This document shows, one piece after another, positions 20,778 to 29,542 of a stretch of DNA of 64,000 nucleotides. The notes beneath the pieces were generated by a model. That model worked only from the letters and a program-made list of their open reading frames with translations. It did no database searches and was not told where the DNA came from. Origin of the DNA: Chloroflexota bacterium (lineage in GTDB: Bacteria > Chloroflexota > Anaerolineae > UBA1429). Within the stretch, counting starts at the first letter, position 1. Each line of letters opens with the position of its first letter. The position numbers and the translations under genes are program-made. Where the stretch lies: NCBI GenBank assembly GCA_012719135.1, contig JAAYAW010000060.1, positions 1-64,000 on the forward strand, given 5' to 3'.

Positions 20778-22252
20778 TCGTTTACCTCCTCAAGCTCCGT
20801 CACAATGCGCTCCATCTGCATTCCCCTCGAACCCTTTACCAGTATCACGTCTCCCCGTTGTTGCAGCTTGGCCAGATGCTCCACGGCTTCGATGGTATCT
20901 CTCGCCCGGAGGACCCTGGATTCCGAAAGACCTGCCTGAATGGCGGCGGCCGCAATCATCTGCGCTCTATCGCCCATCGCGAGCAGGATGTCGCAGGATT
21001 CCGCAGCCACGCGGCCGATCTGCCGGTGCCCCTCCACCTCCTGATCGCCCAGTTCGAGCATGTCGCCGAGCACGGCGACCCGCCGTCCTTTAAGGCCCCT
21101 GAGCAACTGCAGCGCCGCGCTGACGGAGGTGGGACTGGCGTTGTAGCAGTCATCCAGGATGGTGCTCTCATGGCGCCCTGGCCTCGTCACCAACCTCAGG
21201 CCCTGGCCCAGGTCGTCTAGCCCGGCCTGGATCTCGTCCCACGAGAGCCCCTCCATCAGACCCACCGTGATCCCCGCAAGTGCCGACCGCACGGCCGCAC
21301 GCCCGAGCATTCGGGTGTGCATCCTCTGCGTGCGCTTGCTGGGCCCGCCCGGCACACTGCCGCTGGTCCGCACCGAGAGGCTCACACCATCCAAGCCTCT
21401 TTCGACAACTCCCTCGGCCTGCACGTCGGCATCCCCTTGGAGACCGAAGGTCACGATGGAGGCGCGCGTCTGGCCTGCCATGGACACCACGCGCCGATCG
21501 TCCGCATTCAGCGCTGCCCAACCCTCCGCGGGGAGCGATTCGACAAGTTCCGCCTTCGCCCGCGCGATCCGCTCGATGGTTCCCAGGCGCTCCAGATGGA
21601 CGGGCTCGACATTCGTTACAAGGCCGGCGTCCGGCCTGGCGATCCGGCACAGATCGGCGATCTCGCCCAGGGCATACATGCCCATCTCAAGCACGATATA
21701 CGGGTACGCATCCTCGGCGGCCATCAGCGTCAGCGGCAGCCCGATCTCGTTGTTGCGGTTTCCGCTGCTCTTGAGCACGCGGTGCCGCGCGCTCAGCACG
21801 GCGGCAACAGCCTCCTTGGCAGTCGTCTTGCCGACGCTGCCGGTAACGCCGATCACCCGGCCACCGATCCGCTGCCGCCGATGTGCGGCGAGTGTCTGGA
21901 GAGCCCCCAGCGTGCTTGCCACACGCACGCATACGCCCCTGGTGAGCTCAGGCGGCGCTATCCTCTTCAGGGTGTCGACACACGGCACCCCCGCAATGGC
22001 CCGCTCCACGAGGCATACATGTGCACCCATCGCTACGGCCGAAGACACATATTCGTGGCCGTCGGTCCTGTCTCCGGCCATCGCCACAAAGAGCGCTCCG
22101 GGTTGGACCAGCCTCGAATCAACACAAACCTGATCGGCGACAATCGCACTGGCACCCTTCACGAACCAGCCGGGCGCCAGAGCGTCCAGTATCTCGGCCA
22201 GCGAAAGGGCGGGCATCGGGAATCGGTCAGTCATTGGGCGGGATGCCCTCAT
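20774..22252 (-). CDS. murF: UDP-N-acetylmuramoyl-tripeptide--D-alanyl-D-alanine ligase
   Basis: VIGVTGSVGKTTAKEAVAAVL, GNRNNEIGLPLTLM, VLEMGMYALGEI (MurF rather than MurE signatures). Confidence 0.95.
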   Translation of the reverse strand: MRASRPMTDRFPMPALSLAEILDALAPGWFVKGASAIVADQVCVDSRLVQPGALFVAMAGDRTDGHEYVSSAVAMGAHVCLVERAIAGVPCVDTLKRIAPPELTRGVCVRVASTLGALQTLAAHRRQRIGGRVIGVTGSVGKTTAKEAVAAVLSARHRVLKSSGNRNNEIGLPLTLMAAEDAYPYIVLEMGMYALGEIADLCRIARPDAGLVTNVEPVHLERLGTIERIARAKAELVESLPAEGWAALNADDRRVVSMAGQTRASIVTFGLQGDADVQAEGVVERGLDGVSLSVRTSGSVPGGPSKRTQRMHTRMLGRAAVRSALAGITVGLMEGLSWDEIQAGLDDLGQGLRLVTRPGRHESTILDDCYNASPTSVSAALQLLRGLKGRRVAVLGDMLELGDQEVEGHRQIGRVAAESCDILLAMGDRAQMIAAAAIQAGLSESRVLRARDTIEAVEHLAKLQQRGDVILVKGSRGMQMERIVTELEEVNE

Positions 22253-24200
22253 AGCGCATCAGGTATTGGAACATATCTGCAAAGGCCGGACCCGCTTCCT
22301 CTCCTCCCCACTGCCCTTCGGTCAGCCCATCAAGCTTGACGAGCACCACGAAGCGCGGGTCCGGCATCGGACCGTAGCCCACAAAGGATCCGATATAGTA
22401 CCCATCGATATACCGGCCCTCCTGCGCGACTTGAGAAGTCCCGGACTTGCCGGCAATGGTATACCCGGGAACGAGCGCCGAGGGCATGCCCATCTGCACC
22501 GCCTCAACGAGCATCTCGGTCACCTGCTCCGCCACCTGAGGAGAAACAACCTGCCTGCTCCAGGCATCCTCAACGATCCGCGTGCCTGCCTCATCGCTCA
22601 CCGCCGCCACAACGTGAGGCCTTCGCATCATGCCTCCGTTTGCCAGCGCTCCGAACGCCGCCGCCACCTGCAGTGGCGTTGCGGACATCCCCTGCCCGTA
22701 GCTGTTCCGCCCAAGATCGGACAGATGCCATTCGTCTTGCCCGGGCACCCTCATGATTCCCCGCTCTTCCGCCGTGAGGTCGATGCCCGTTGGGTCCGAA
22801 AAGCCAAAGCGCTTGAACATCTCGTAGAAGCGAGCGGGCCCGAGTATCGATGCAACGTGCGCAGCGCCGACGTTGAGCGAGTAAGCCAAGAGCTCCGTCA
22901 TGCTCGTCTCGCCGTGCGCCTTCAAGTCCGAGTTCCGCACTTCCTGCTCGCCCACGATGATCACGCCCTCATCCATATAGGTCGTGTCCGGGTAAATCAC
23001 GCGGGCATCCAGCGCGGCAGCGATGGTGAGCGGCTTGATCACTGACCCTGGTTCGTAAATGGTGCTGATCGCGCCGTTTCGAAGTGTCTCGAGTCCCACG
23101 TCCCAGAACCGACCGGGCTCAAAAGTGGGGCTGTTTGCCATGGCGATCACGGCCCCGGTCCTAGAGTCCAGCACGAGCAGGCTTCCCGACTCGGCTTCAC
23201 TGGACACCACGGTCTCTCGCAGAATCCGTTCGGCTTCATACTGCACGTTCCGGTCCAGCGAGAGTATGAGATCCGATCCATCCTCCGCTTCACGATACCC
23301 GCCCAACTCGGCCATCAGCCGAGATCCCGAAGGATGGTTGATCCCCTGCCACAAGCCGTTCTCTCCAGAGAGCTCGGAATCGTAATAGAACTCGAGGCCG
23401 TACTGCGGCTCACCGGCAAAGTTCACAAAGCCGAGGATGTGGGATGCCAGCGAGCCATCGGGATAGATGCGCTGAAAATCGAACTCGGTGATCAGGATAT
23501 CCGTCCCAAGGTCTGCGATCGCCCGGCACTGCGATTCTGCAACACCGACGCTCACCGTATGCCGTTGATTACGACTCCCCGCGACTATCCGCTCCATATC
23601 GTTCAGCGGCTCGTTCAAGATCTCGGAGAGCATAGCCGCCATGCTGTTATCCATCGCGCCGCCCGCCGCGAGTGCTTGCGCTCTCAGGTCCGCAGCCCTG
23701 CCGCTCCTCGCCGCACTCATTTCCTCTACCAGCGACATCGTCAGCAACTCGCGGTCGGCCAGCGTATCCGCCAGCTTTCCCGCGAGGGCTCTGGGCGCTC
23801 CGGTCTTCGGATCGATCAGTTGCTCGGCAAGACGCTCCACAAAGCCCTGCGGCATCTCGCCCTCTTCAAAGGTCATCCCGCCGGCCACCACGGTCGCCGT
23901 CACGGCCAGTCGCTCCCGCAAGCGCGCCTGTTCGTCGGGCTTGTCGTAGTTGTCCGGACGAAAGAACACGTTGCACGCATAGGTCGAGGTCGCGAGATAG
24001 TGTCCGTTGATATCGAGAATGCTCCCGCGCACCGCCGCAATGACCTCTGGAGATTGGGTGATCGCAGCGATCCGCCCGAATAGCTGATACCATGCCAGCC
24101 GCCCGACGAGCAGCAGGCCGACAGCGCAGAGAACGATCTGCACCCACACGAGGCGCCTCTGCTGCCCTTCATCAGCATGCCGGACCACCTTCTCCATCAT
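22227..24200 (-). CDS. ftsI: Peptidoglycan transpeptidase FtsI / class B PBP
   Basis: 657 aa; N-terminal TM; EPGSVIKPL (SxxK), YSLNVGAAH (SxN), AGKSGTSQVA (KSG form of KTG). Confidence 0.95.
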   Translation of the reverse strand: MMEKVVRHADEGQQRRLVWVQIVLCAVGLLLVGRLAWYQLFGRIAAITQSPEVIAAVRGSILDINGHYLATSTYACNVFFRPDNYDKPDEQARLRERLAVTATVVAGGMTFEEGEMPQGFVERLAEQLIDPKTGAPRALAGKLADTLADRELLTMSLVEEMSAARSGRAADLRAQALAAGGAMDNSMAAMLSEILNEPLNDMERIVAGSRNQRHTVSVGVAESQCRAIADLGTDILITEFDFQRIYPDGSLASHILGFVNFAGEPQYGLEFYYDSELSGENGLWQGINHPSGSRLMAELGGYREAEDGSDLILSLDRNVQYEAERILRETVVSSEAESGSLLVLDSRTGAVIAMANSPTFEPGRFWDVGLETLRNGAISTIYEPGSVIKPLTIAAALDARVIYPDTTYMDEGVIIVGEQEVRNSDLKAHGETSMTELLAYSLNVGAAHVASILGPARFYEMFKRFGFSDPTGIDLTAEERGIMRVPGQDEWHLSDLGRNSYGQGMSATPLQVAAAFGALANGGMMRRPHVVAAVSDEAGTRIVEDAWSRQVVSPQVAEQVTEMLVEAVQMGMPSALVPGYTIAGKSGTSQVAQEGRYIDGYYIGSFVGYGPMPDPRFVVLVKLDGLTEGQWGGEEAGPAFADMFQYLMRYEGIPPND

Positions 24201-24222
24201 CGCCTTCCGGAGCCGGGTTCAG

Positions 24223-24702
24223 CTACCATGTCGGGAAAGCCGCCCTGAGCACGTTGCCCAGCCGCTCAACCACATCACCCCACAAGAGTGACCCGGCCTG
24301 GGCCCGCTCCATCGCTGCGTTCTCGTCGCCGACCCATGGTCTCGGAAGAGCACAATCCGCCGTGCACTCAACCACAAACGAGCCCTCACCCGCGTCCTCA
24401 TCAGGCAAGGCGTATCCCAACTCCGTCCCCTCGGCCAATACCCGCTTGAGCGAACCCAACATGGCGACCTCTCCGCGCAGCGTCACCAGTGCGCGGTGGC
24501 GGTCTTCCTTCTCCAACTCAAGCTGCCGGATCTCGCTCGCCAGAGCGGCGACCTCGCTGGCCTGGCGAAGATACAGCCACCCGGCCAACGCCAGCAGGAT
24601 CAGCACTGTGCCGAAAAAAGCGACCATGCGCAGGTCCACCCTGGCGCCGCCATTGCGAGGCCCGCGGCCATAGGGAATGAAGAGGCGCTCCCTATCGTGC
24701 AT
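24223..24702 (-). CDS. FtsL-like septum protein
   Basis: Short single-TM protein with heptad-rich LASEIRQLELEKEDRHRALVTLRGEVAML between rsmH and ftsI. Confidence 0.7.
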   Translation of the reverse strand: MHDRERLFIPYGRGPRNGGARVDLRMVAFFGTVLILLALAGWLYLRQASEVAALASEIRQLELEKEDRHRALVTLRGEVAMLGSLKRVLAEGTELGYALPDEDAGEGSFVVECTADCALPRPWVGDENAAMERAQAGSLLWGDVVERLGNVLRAAFPTW

Positions 24703-25702
24703 GGTGAGCCCTTGTCTGGTACTCACGCTCCGCCGCTACCATCTGCTCCTCATCCAGCTTCCTTGCCGCCCTCAACAGCGCACTTCGGCTCCTCGGGTTT
24801 CGACCGATCTCGCCCGTCGATGCCTGCACGGGCCGTCTTGTCAGCCTATCGAGTTGGACCCTGTGCCCGCATTCGCAAACGGGAATTCTCGGGGGACACA
24901 GACACCCCCGTGACTCGCGCACCATGAACTGCTTAACGATACGGTCCTCCAGCGAGTGGAAGGCGATCACGGCCATCACCCCGCCCGGGGCCAGCAGCGC
25001 CAGTGCCTGCGGCATCACCGCCTCCAGCGAGCCCAGCTCATCGTTTACGGCGATCCGGATCGCCTGAAACGTCCGCGTCGCCGGATGAATCCCTCCCGAC
25101 GATCTCACCGCACCCGACACGACCGCCGCGAGATGCGCCGTATCGCGGATCGGCCGCGCTTGCACGATCCTGTGGGCTACGCGCCGGGCATACCGTTCCT
25201 CGCCATAAGCGGCAATCACCCGGGCCAGTTCCTGTTCCGGCCAGTGGTTGACGACTTCTTCGGCGCTCACAGGCGCCTCCGAGTCCATTCGCATGTCGAG
25301 GGGCCCTGCCTCCCGGAAAGAAAAGCCCCGTTCTGCGTCATCCAGCTGCAGCGAGGACACCCCAAGATCGAGGAGAATCCCCTGGCAGCCGGAGAAACCC
25401 TGCGCAACAGCGATACGCTCCAGATCACGATGCCGGCCCTGTACGAATGTCACGCGGCCCCCATCGTCGGAGAGCCGCCGCTCGGCAATGGCCAGCGCTT
25501 GAGCATCGGCATCGATCGCCAGCACGCGCCCATCCGGTGCCGATCTACTCAGGATCGCCTGCGTATGCCCGCCCAGCCCGACGGTCGCATCGATATAGAG
25601 GCCGCCCGATCGAGGCGCGAGATAGAGGAGCACCTCCTCCACCATCACGGGAACGTGGCCCCACTCCTGGTCGGACGTGGCACCCACAGACGCTCCCATC
25701 AT
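24692..25702 (-). CDS. rsmH: 16S rRNA (cytosine1402-N4)-methyltransferase
   Basis: HVPVMVEEVLLYL, YIDATVGLGGHTQAIL, AFHSLEDRIVKQFM. Confidence 0.97.
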   Translation of the reverse strand: MMGASVGATSDQEWGHVPVMVEEVLLYLAPRSGGLYIDATVGLGGHTQAILSRSAPDGRVLAIDADAQALAIAERRLSDDGGRVTFVQGRHRDLERIAVAQGFSGCQGILLDLGVSSLQLDDAERGFSFREAGPLDMRMDSEAPVSAEEVVNHWPEQELARVIAAYGEERYARRVAHRIVQARPIRDTAHLAAVVSGAVRSSGGIHPATRTFQAIRIAVNDELGSLEAVMPQALALLAPGGVMAVIAFHSLEDRIVKQFMVRESRGCLCPPRIPVCECGHRVQLDRLTRRPVQASTGEIGRNPRSRSALLRAARKLDEEQMVAAEREYQTRAHHAR

Positions 25703-25705
25703 CGC

Positions 25706-26143
25706 TCACACCGCGCTTCGTTCGGATAGGCTGTCCAGGATTCCCGGCAACCGATCAAGATCGGCACGCAAGATCTCGTCGTGGCGCTGCGGACTCCAGA
25801 TCTCAATTGCCTCGTCGGCGCCCACAATCACGGCCTGCTCCTGCAGTTCGGCATAGGCCCGTAGATGGTCAGGAACAAGGATGCGCCCGAGCGAGTCCAG
25901 CGCGACCTCAATGGCGCCACCGTACACCCAACGCGTAAAGACGCGTCGTTCGGTGCTGGTGCGCGGGAGTGTGGCGAGCCGTTGAGTCTGCTCGCGCCAT
26001 ACACTGTGGGGATAGATCATCAGGCATGACTCAAAGCCACGGGTCAGTATCAGGCCCTCTTCAAGGCCCTCTCTGAGCCGCGCCGGAATTGTCAGGCGCC
26101 CCTTGCTATCGAGCGTGTGGGTGAACGTGCCGAGGAACGACAC
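25706..26143 (-). CDS. mraZ: Transcriptional regulator MraZ
   Basis: FLGTFTHTLDSKGRLTIPARLRE, ALDSLGRILVPDHLRAYAEL; GTG start with GGGGGGAGGT Shine-Dalgarno. Confidence 0.96.
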   Translation of the reverse strand: MSFLGTFTHTLDSKGRLTIPARLREGLEEGLILTRGFESCLMIYPHSVWREQTQRLATLPRTSTERRVFTRWVYGGAIEVALDSLGRILVPDHLRAYAELQEQAVIVGADEAIEIWSPQRHDEILRADLDRLPGILDSLSERSAV

Positions 26144-26201
26144 TGTGACCTCCCCCCATCTAGAGGTCTGCAGAATGCGATCGGCTTTGTGGCAGGCTGG
26201 G

Positions 26202-26236
26202 CCCCACAGTTATCCACTAGGGCCCACAAACTACCA
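26202..26236 (-). promoter_or_regulatory. Four MraZ-box-like repeats (TGGNN-N5 period 10)
   Basis: Minus strand TGGTA-GTTTG-TGGGC-CCTAG-TGGAT-AACTG-TGGGG, exactly 10-bp spaced, upstream of mraZ. Confidence 0.85.
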
Positions 26237-26238
26237 CC

Positions 26239-26267
26239 AGTATACACAACATGGGGGGAGATGCCAA
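26239..26267 (-). promoter_or_regulatory. Predicted sigma70-type promoter of the dcw operon
   Basis: Minus strand TTGGCA (26262-26267) - 17 nt - TATACT (26239-26244). Confidence 0.8.
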
Positions 26268-26358
26268 TCATCTGCGCGCAAATCGCCACAAATGCAGGAA
26301 ATTCACGCGCAACTTGCGCACATCGAGATCACGGTGCGGCAACCGTATCTGCCGTGCG

Positions 26359-27594
26359 CTAGTGCACGAGCAGCCACGGGGGCGCCAGGCGGGCACAGCA
26401 CTGTTTGACCTTCTTGCCAGAGCCGCAGGGACACGGGTCGTTGCGCCCGACGGCCCGAACCGGCCCTGGCTCCCGGCTGCCTGGAAGCAGGCTATCCCGA
26501 AGATGCATGAATCCCGCGTAACTGTGAGCATAGAACTTCTGCAGTCCTCTGCAGAGATAGTGCCGCTCGTTCCCGCCCAGCCCCACCAGGCGCGGGCAAC
26601 CCTGCCTGCACAACATCTGCCAGGCGCACCGGGCACACTCGCTTCGAGGTATGGCCTTTGCCTCCGCAAAGGCCGCCATTCGCGGCCCGCCAAAGGCTTG
26701 CTCCAGAGAGACCCCTTCGATATTCCCCAGGCGCAGTTCCTCACGAACGGCAAAGTCACAGGGATACATGTCGCCGTTGTACTCCACCACCAGATACGCC
26801 CCGCATTGCGCCTGGTAGCTGCACACGCTGGGCTCCTCGCCCAGGTAACACCCCAGGATAGAGTCGAAATCGCGGATCGACACTTCCGGCCGCCCTCCGT
26901 TGTACCACCGGTCGAACACCGCACACAGCATATCCCCGTACTGCTCCGGGCGGACGGAGAACTCGGTGACGTGGCCCGTCTCTGGGTCAACCTCGACACA
27001 GGGGATAAACTGCAGGTAGCGGAAGCCCTGATCCACCAGATAGTCATAGATCTCGGCTCCGTGGCTCCCCGTGATGGCGTTCACGACAGAGAGGATGTTG
27101 TACGCCACTCCATGACGCTCCAGGCGTGAGATCGCCTCCATCACCTGAGCGTGGCTTCCTGCCCCGTTCCGGTAGTGCCGGAACCGATCATGGTAATGAG
27201 CCGGACCGTCGAGGCTGATCCCCACAAGGAAACTGTACTCGCGGAAGAACCGCGCCCAATCGTCATCCAGCAGCAGGCCATTCGTCTGTAGACCGTTGCT
27301 TACCGATTGCCCCGGATAGCCGTACCTTTGCTGCAACTCCACCACGCGCCGGAAAAAGGCCAGACCACACAGAGTCGGTTCACCCCCTTGCCAGCCAAAG
27401 ATCGCCTGGCTCGGATCCAGCGCCATGGCCTGTTGGATCAGGCTCTCCAGGACGCGGTCTGGCATACGGCGCACCGGGACGCTCGCATACGGATCTGTCG
27501 GGCGATCGTGATAGAAGCAGTAGGTGCAATGCAGATTACAGTCTGCGGAGGCTGGCTTGACCAGCAAGCTGCGCGGTGGGGTCTTCTGTGGCAT
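26359..27594 (-). CDS. Anaerobic sulfatase-maturase-like radical SAM/SPASM protein with C-terminal SEC-C motif
   Basis: ADCNLHCTYCFY (CX3CX2C), SPASM cysteines CGAYLVVEYNGDMYPCDF / CARCAWQMLCRQGCPR, tail GRNDPCPCGSGKKVKQCC. ATG at 27594. Confidence 0.88.
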   Translation of the reverse strand: MPQKTPPRSLLVKPASADCNLHCTYCFYHDRPTDPYASVPVRRMPDRVLESLIQQAMALDPSQAIFGWQGGEPTLCGLAFFRRVVELQQRYGYPGQSVSNGLQTNGLLLDDDWARFFREYSFLVGISLDGPAHYHDRFRHYRNGAGSHAQVMEAISRLERHGVAYNILSVVNAITGSHGAEIYDYLVDQGFRYLQFIPCVEVDPETGHVTEFSVRPEQYGDMLCAVFDRWYNGGRPEVSIRDFDSILGCYLGEEPSVCSYQAQCGAYLVVEYNGDMYPCDFAVREELRLGNIEGVSLEQAFGGPRMAAFAEAKAIPRSECARCAWQMLCRQGCPRLVGLGGNERHYLCRGLQKFYAHSYAGFMHLRDSLLPGSREPGPVRAVGRNDPCPCGSGKKVKQCCARLAPPWLLVH

Positions 27595-27620
27595 GTCGCG
27601 CCTCGTCGAGAACTGGTCTG

Positions 27621-27648
27621 AAGATAGCTGCACCGTTGCCAATGTCAA
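27621..27648 (-). promoter_or_regulatory. Predicted promoter of the radical SAM gene
   Basis: Minus strand TTGACA (27643-27648) - 16 nt - TATCTT (27621-27626). Confidence 0.6.
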
Positions 27649-27683
27649 TCATGCCCGGCCTGCAACGGGGCTGGCCTATGCCG

Positions 27684-29405
27684 CTATCGAGTAGTCATCG
27701 GGAGGTACGCGCGTTCGGGCTGTGGAGCGGGCTCATCACCGATATAGAGACGGCCGAATCCGATACCGGGGTCCCACCCGGTCTGCCCCGGGTACGGCTC
27801 CCCTCGCTCGATCAGGAGTGATTCGATCTCATCAGGCCCCCACCCCGGGTAGCGGCTGAGGATCAGCGCAGCCGCACCGGCCGCGTGAGGCGCGGCGGCC
27901 GAACTGCCCCCAAGCGGGGACATACTGGCGGTTTCGATGTCCCCGTAGCCCGCGATCCTGGGCTGCTCTATCCCCGGGGCCCCGACGCCTCCCGGCCCCT
28001 TGGCTGGCCCCATCGAGCTATCCGCCAGCAGACCGTAGGGAAACGCCGCTGATACCGCGGCAACGCCCAAGGACGCCTCAACATCTGCCGGGCTCGCGAG
28101 GCTCTGAGAGGCAACTCGAGTCTCCAGCCTCGGTTCGCCATCCAGAAACAGCTCGAGATGAACTCCGCGTGACACATCGTGCGCCAGGATAGATAGCGCA
28201 TAGAGCTTGCCAGCCTCGTGCGTCACATAGGTCAATGCCTCGGTTGGCGTCTGGCCGGCCAGTCCCGTCTGCGCATCGGTGCTCGTGGCCACCGCCCGGG
28301 GCACGGGATCCTCGATGTCGTACTCCCAGAGATAGAGATCATAGTCTTCTTCAACGGCAGCCCAGTCGCTCCAGCGAAGATAGGCATCGATCCGAGTGCC
28401 GGGGCTGAGCTCGTAGTGGCCCTCCTCCAGCAACCAGTTCATGAGGCTGTAAGGCGTGAAGCGGTAGTAATCACCAGACAGCGGATTCTCCCAGTCTCCA
28501 CACCAGTGCCGCTGGCGCTGATCTCCCGCCGAGGTCACCCACAGCACCCCCTCTGCCCGAACCCGATTCACCTGATCGGCGAGCAGGCCCGTACCGTCAC
28601 CCGGCGATACGTCGAACCAGCCAAGGGAGGTGCAGATGACGTCCACCTCACGGGAAAGCAGCCACTCCACGGCCTCCACCAGATCGACCGTTGTGGCGAT
28701 CCGGGCCAGAAAGAGATCCGATTCCGGGGCCACATCATGGATGATCTCGGCCACAGCGGTACCGTGCCGAGTGCCTCGATCTACCGATAGCCCCTCCTGT
28801 CCATCCACAAAGCTGCCCGTCTCGATCGAGGAGGGCAGCTCCGAACCCATCAGATCCTGGTAGCCCAGGTATCCAAGGTCTATCACGCCTACGCGGATGC
28901 CCTGTCCGAGGTATCCCAGATCATGCCATCGACTTGCGCCCATTGCCATCAGCGCATTGCTGGCAAGGGCACCTGGGACATCGTGAAGCAGGGGAATTGA
29001 CGGAAGGCGGATGTAGCCCACTCCCGGAGGTATCGCCAGAAGGGGAATGCTGAGTAACGGGATCCAGGCCTGCACTGGCCGTCGTGAGCCCCCCACCCCC
29101 GTCTGCTTCCCGCCGTATAGCCGTATCGCGAGCGACGCCACTCGATCCATCTCAAGCGGCGGGAATAGGTGTACCTGGAGGAAAGCGCCGGATACCCAGT
29201 CATGGTGATGCCCCACCCAAGCCAACAACTCCCTGGAGTTGCCGGCGCGCAGTATCTCGCAGAGATCCTGAAGATGAGCGTCTGCGTTCACCAGGTTGGG
29301 CGCAGAATGGCCAGAGGGGGAGCGAACAGGGTCGGCGTAGGCCGCGCCCACCACGAGGAGAGCGGCCAACAGAACACAACCCGCGCGGTGCGCAACGGTC
29401 TGCAT
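27684..29405 (-). CDS. Secreted subtilisin-family (S8) serine protease
   Basis: Signal peptide MQTVAHRAGCVLLAALLVVGAAYA; triad regions VGVIDLGYLG, RGTRHGTAVAEIIHDVAP, GGSSAAAPHAAGAAALIL; C-terminus PQPERAYLPMTTR. Confidence 0.88.
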   Translation of the reverse strand: MQTVAHRAGCVLLAALLVVGAAYADPVRSPSGHSAPNLVNADAHLQDLCEILRAGNSRELLAWVGHHHDWVSGAFLQVHLFPPLEMDRVASLAIRLYGGKQTGVGGSRRPVQAWIPLLSIPLLAIPPGVGYIRLPSIPLLHDVPGALASNALMAMGASRWHDLGYLGQGIRVGVIDLGYLGYQDLMGSELPSSIETGSFVDGQEGLSVDRGTRHGTAVAEIIHDVAPESDLFLARIATTVDLVEAVEWLLSREVDVICTSLGWFDVSPGDGTGLLADQVNRVRAEGVLWVTSAGDQRQRHWCGDWENPLSGDYYRFTPYSLMNWLLEEGHYELSPGTRIDAYLRWSDWAAVEEDYDLYLWEYDIEDPVPRAVATSTDAQTGLAGQTPTEALTYVTHEAGKLYALSILAHDVSRGVHLELFLDGEPRLETRVASQSLASPADVEASLGVAAVSAAFPYGLLADSSMGPAKGPGGVGAPGIEQPRIAGYGDIETASMSPLGGSSAAAPHAAGAAALILSRYPGWGPDEIESLLIERGEPYPGQTGWDPGIGFGRLYIGDEPAPQPERAYLPMTTR

Positions 29406-29542
29406 CCGCACTCCTGGCAGGATCAGCCCTGCCTGCGACAACCGAACACCTCACCAGCGCGGAGACTGAGCAACTCTACGGTCGCCCTAGCACTACGCCT
29501 CCGTTGGCGCGGCTTGACCACACACTTCCGCAGCCGAAACCT

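Noticed and set aside
26307-26319. GCGCAA-C-TTGCGC inverted repeat upstream of the dcw promoter
   Set aside because: Short palindrome in GC-rich sequence; no clear promoter relation or T tract.
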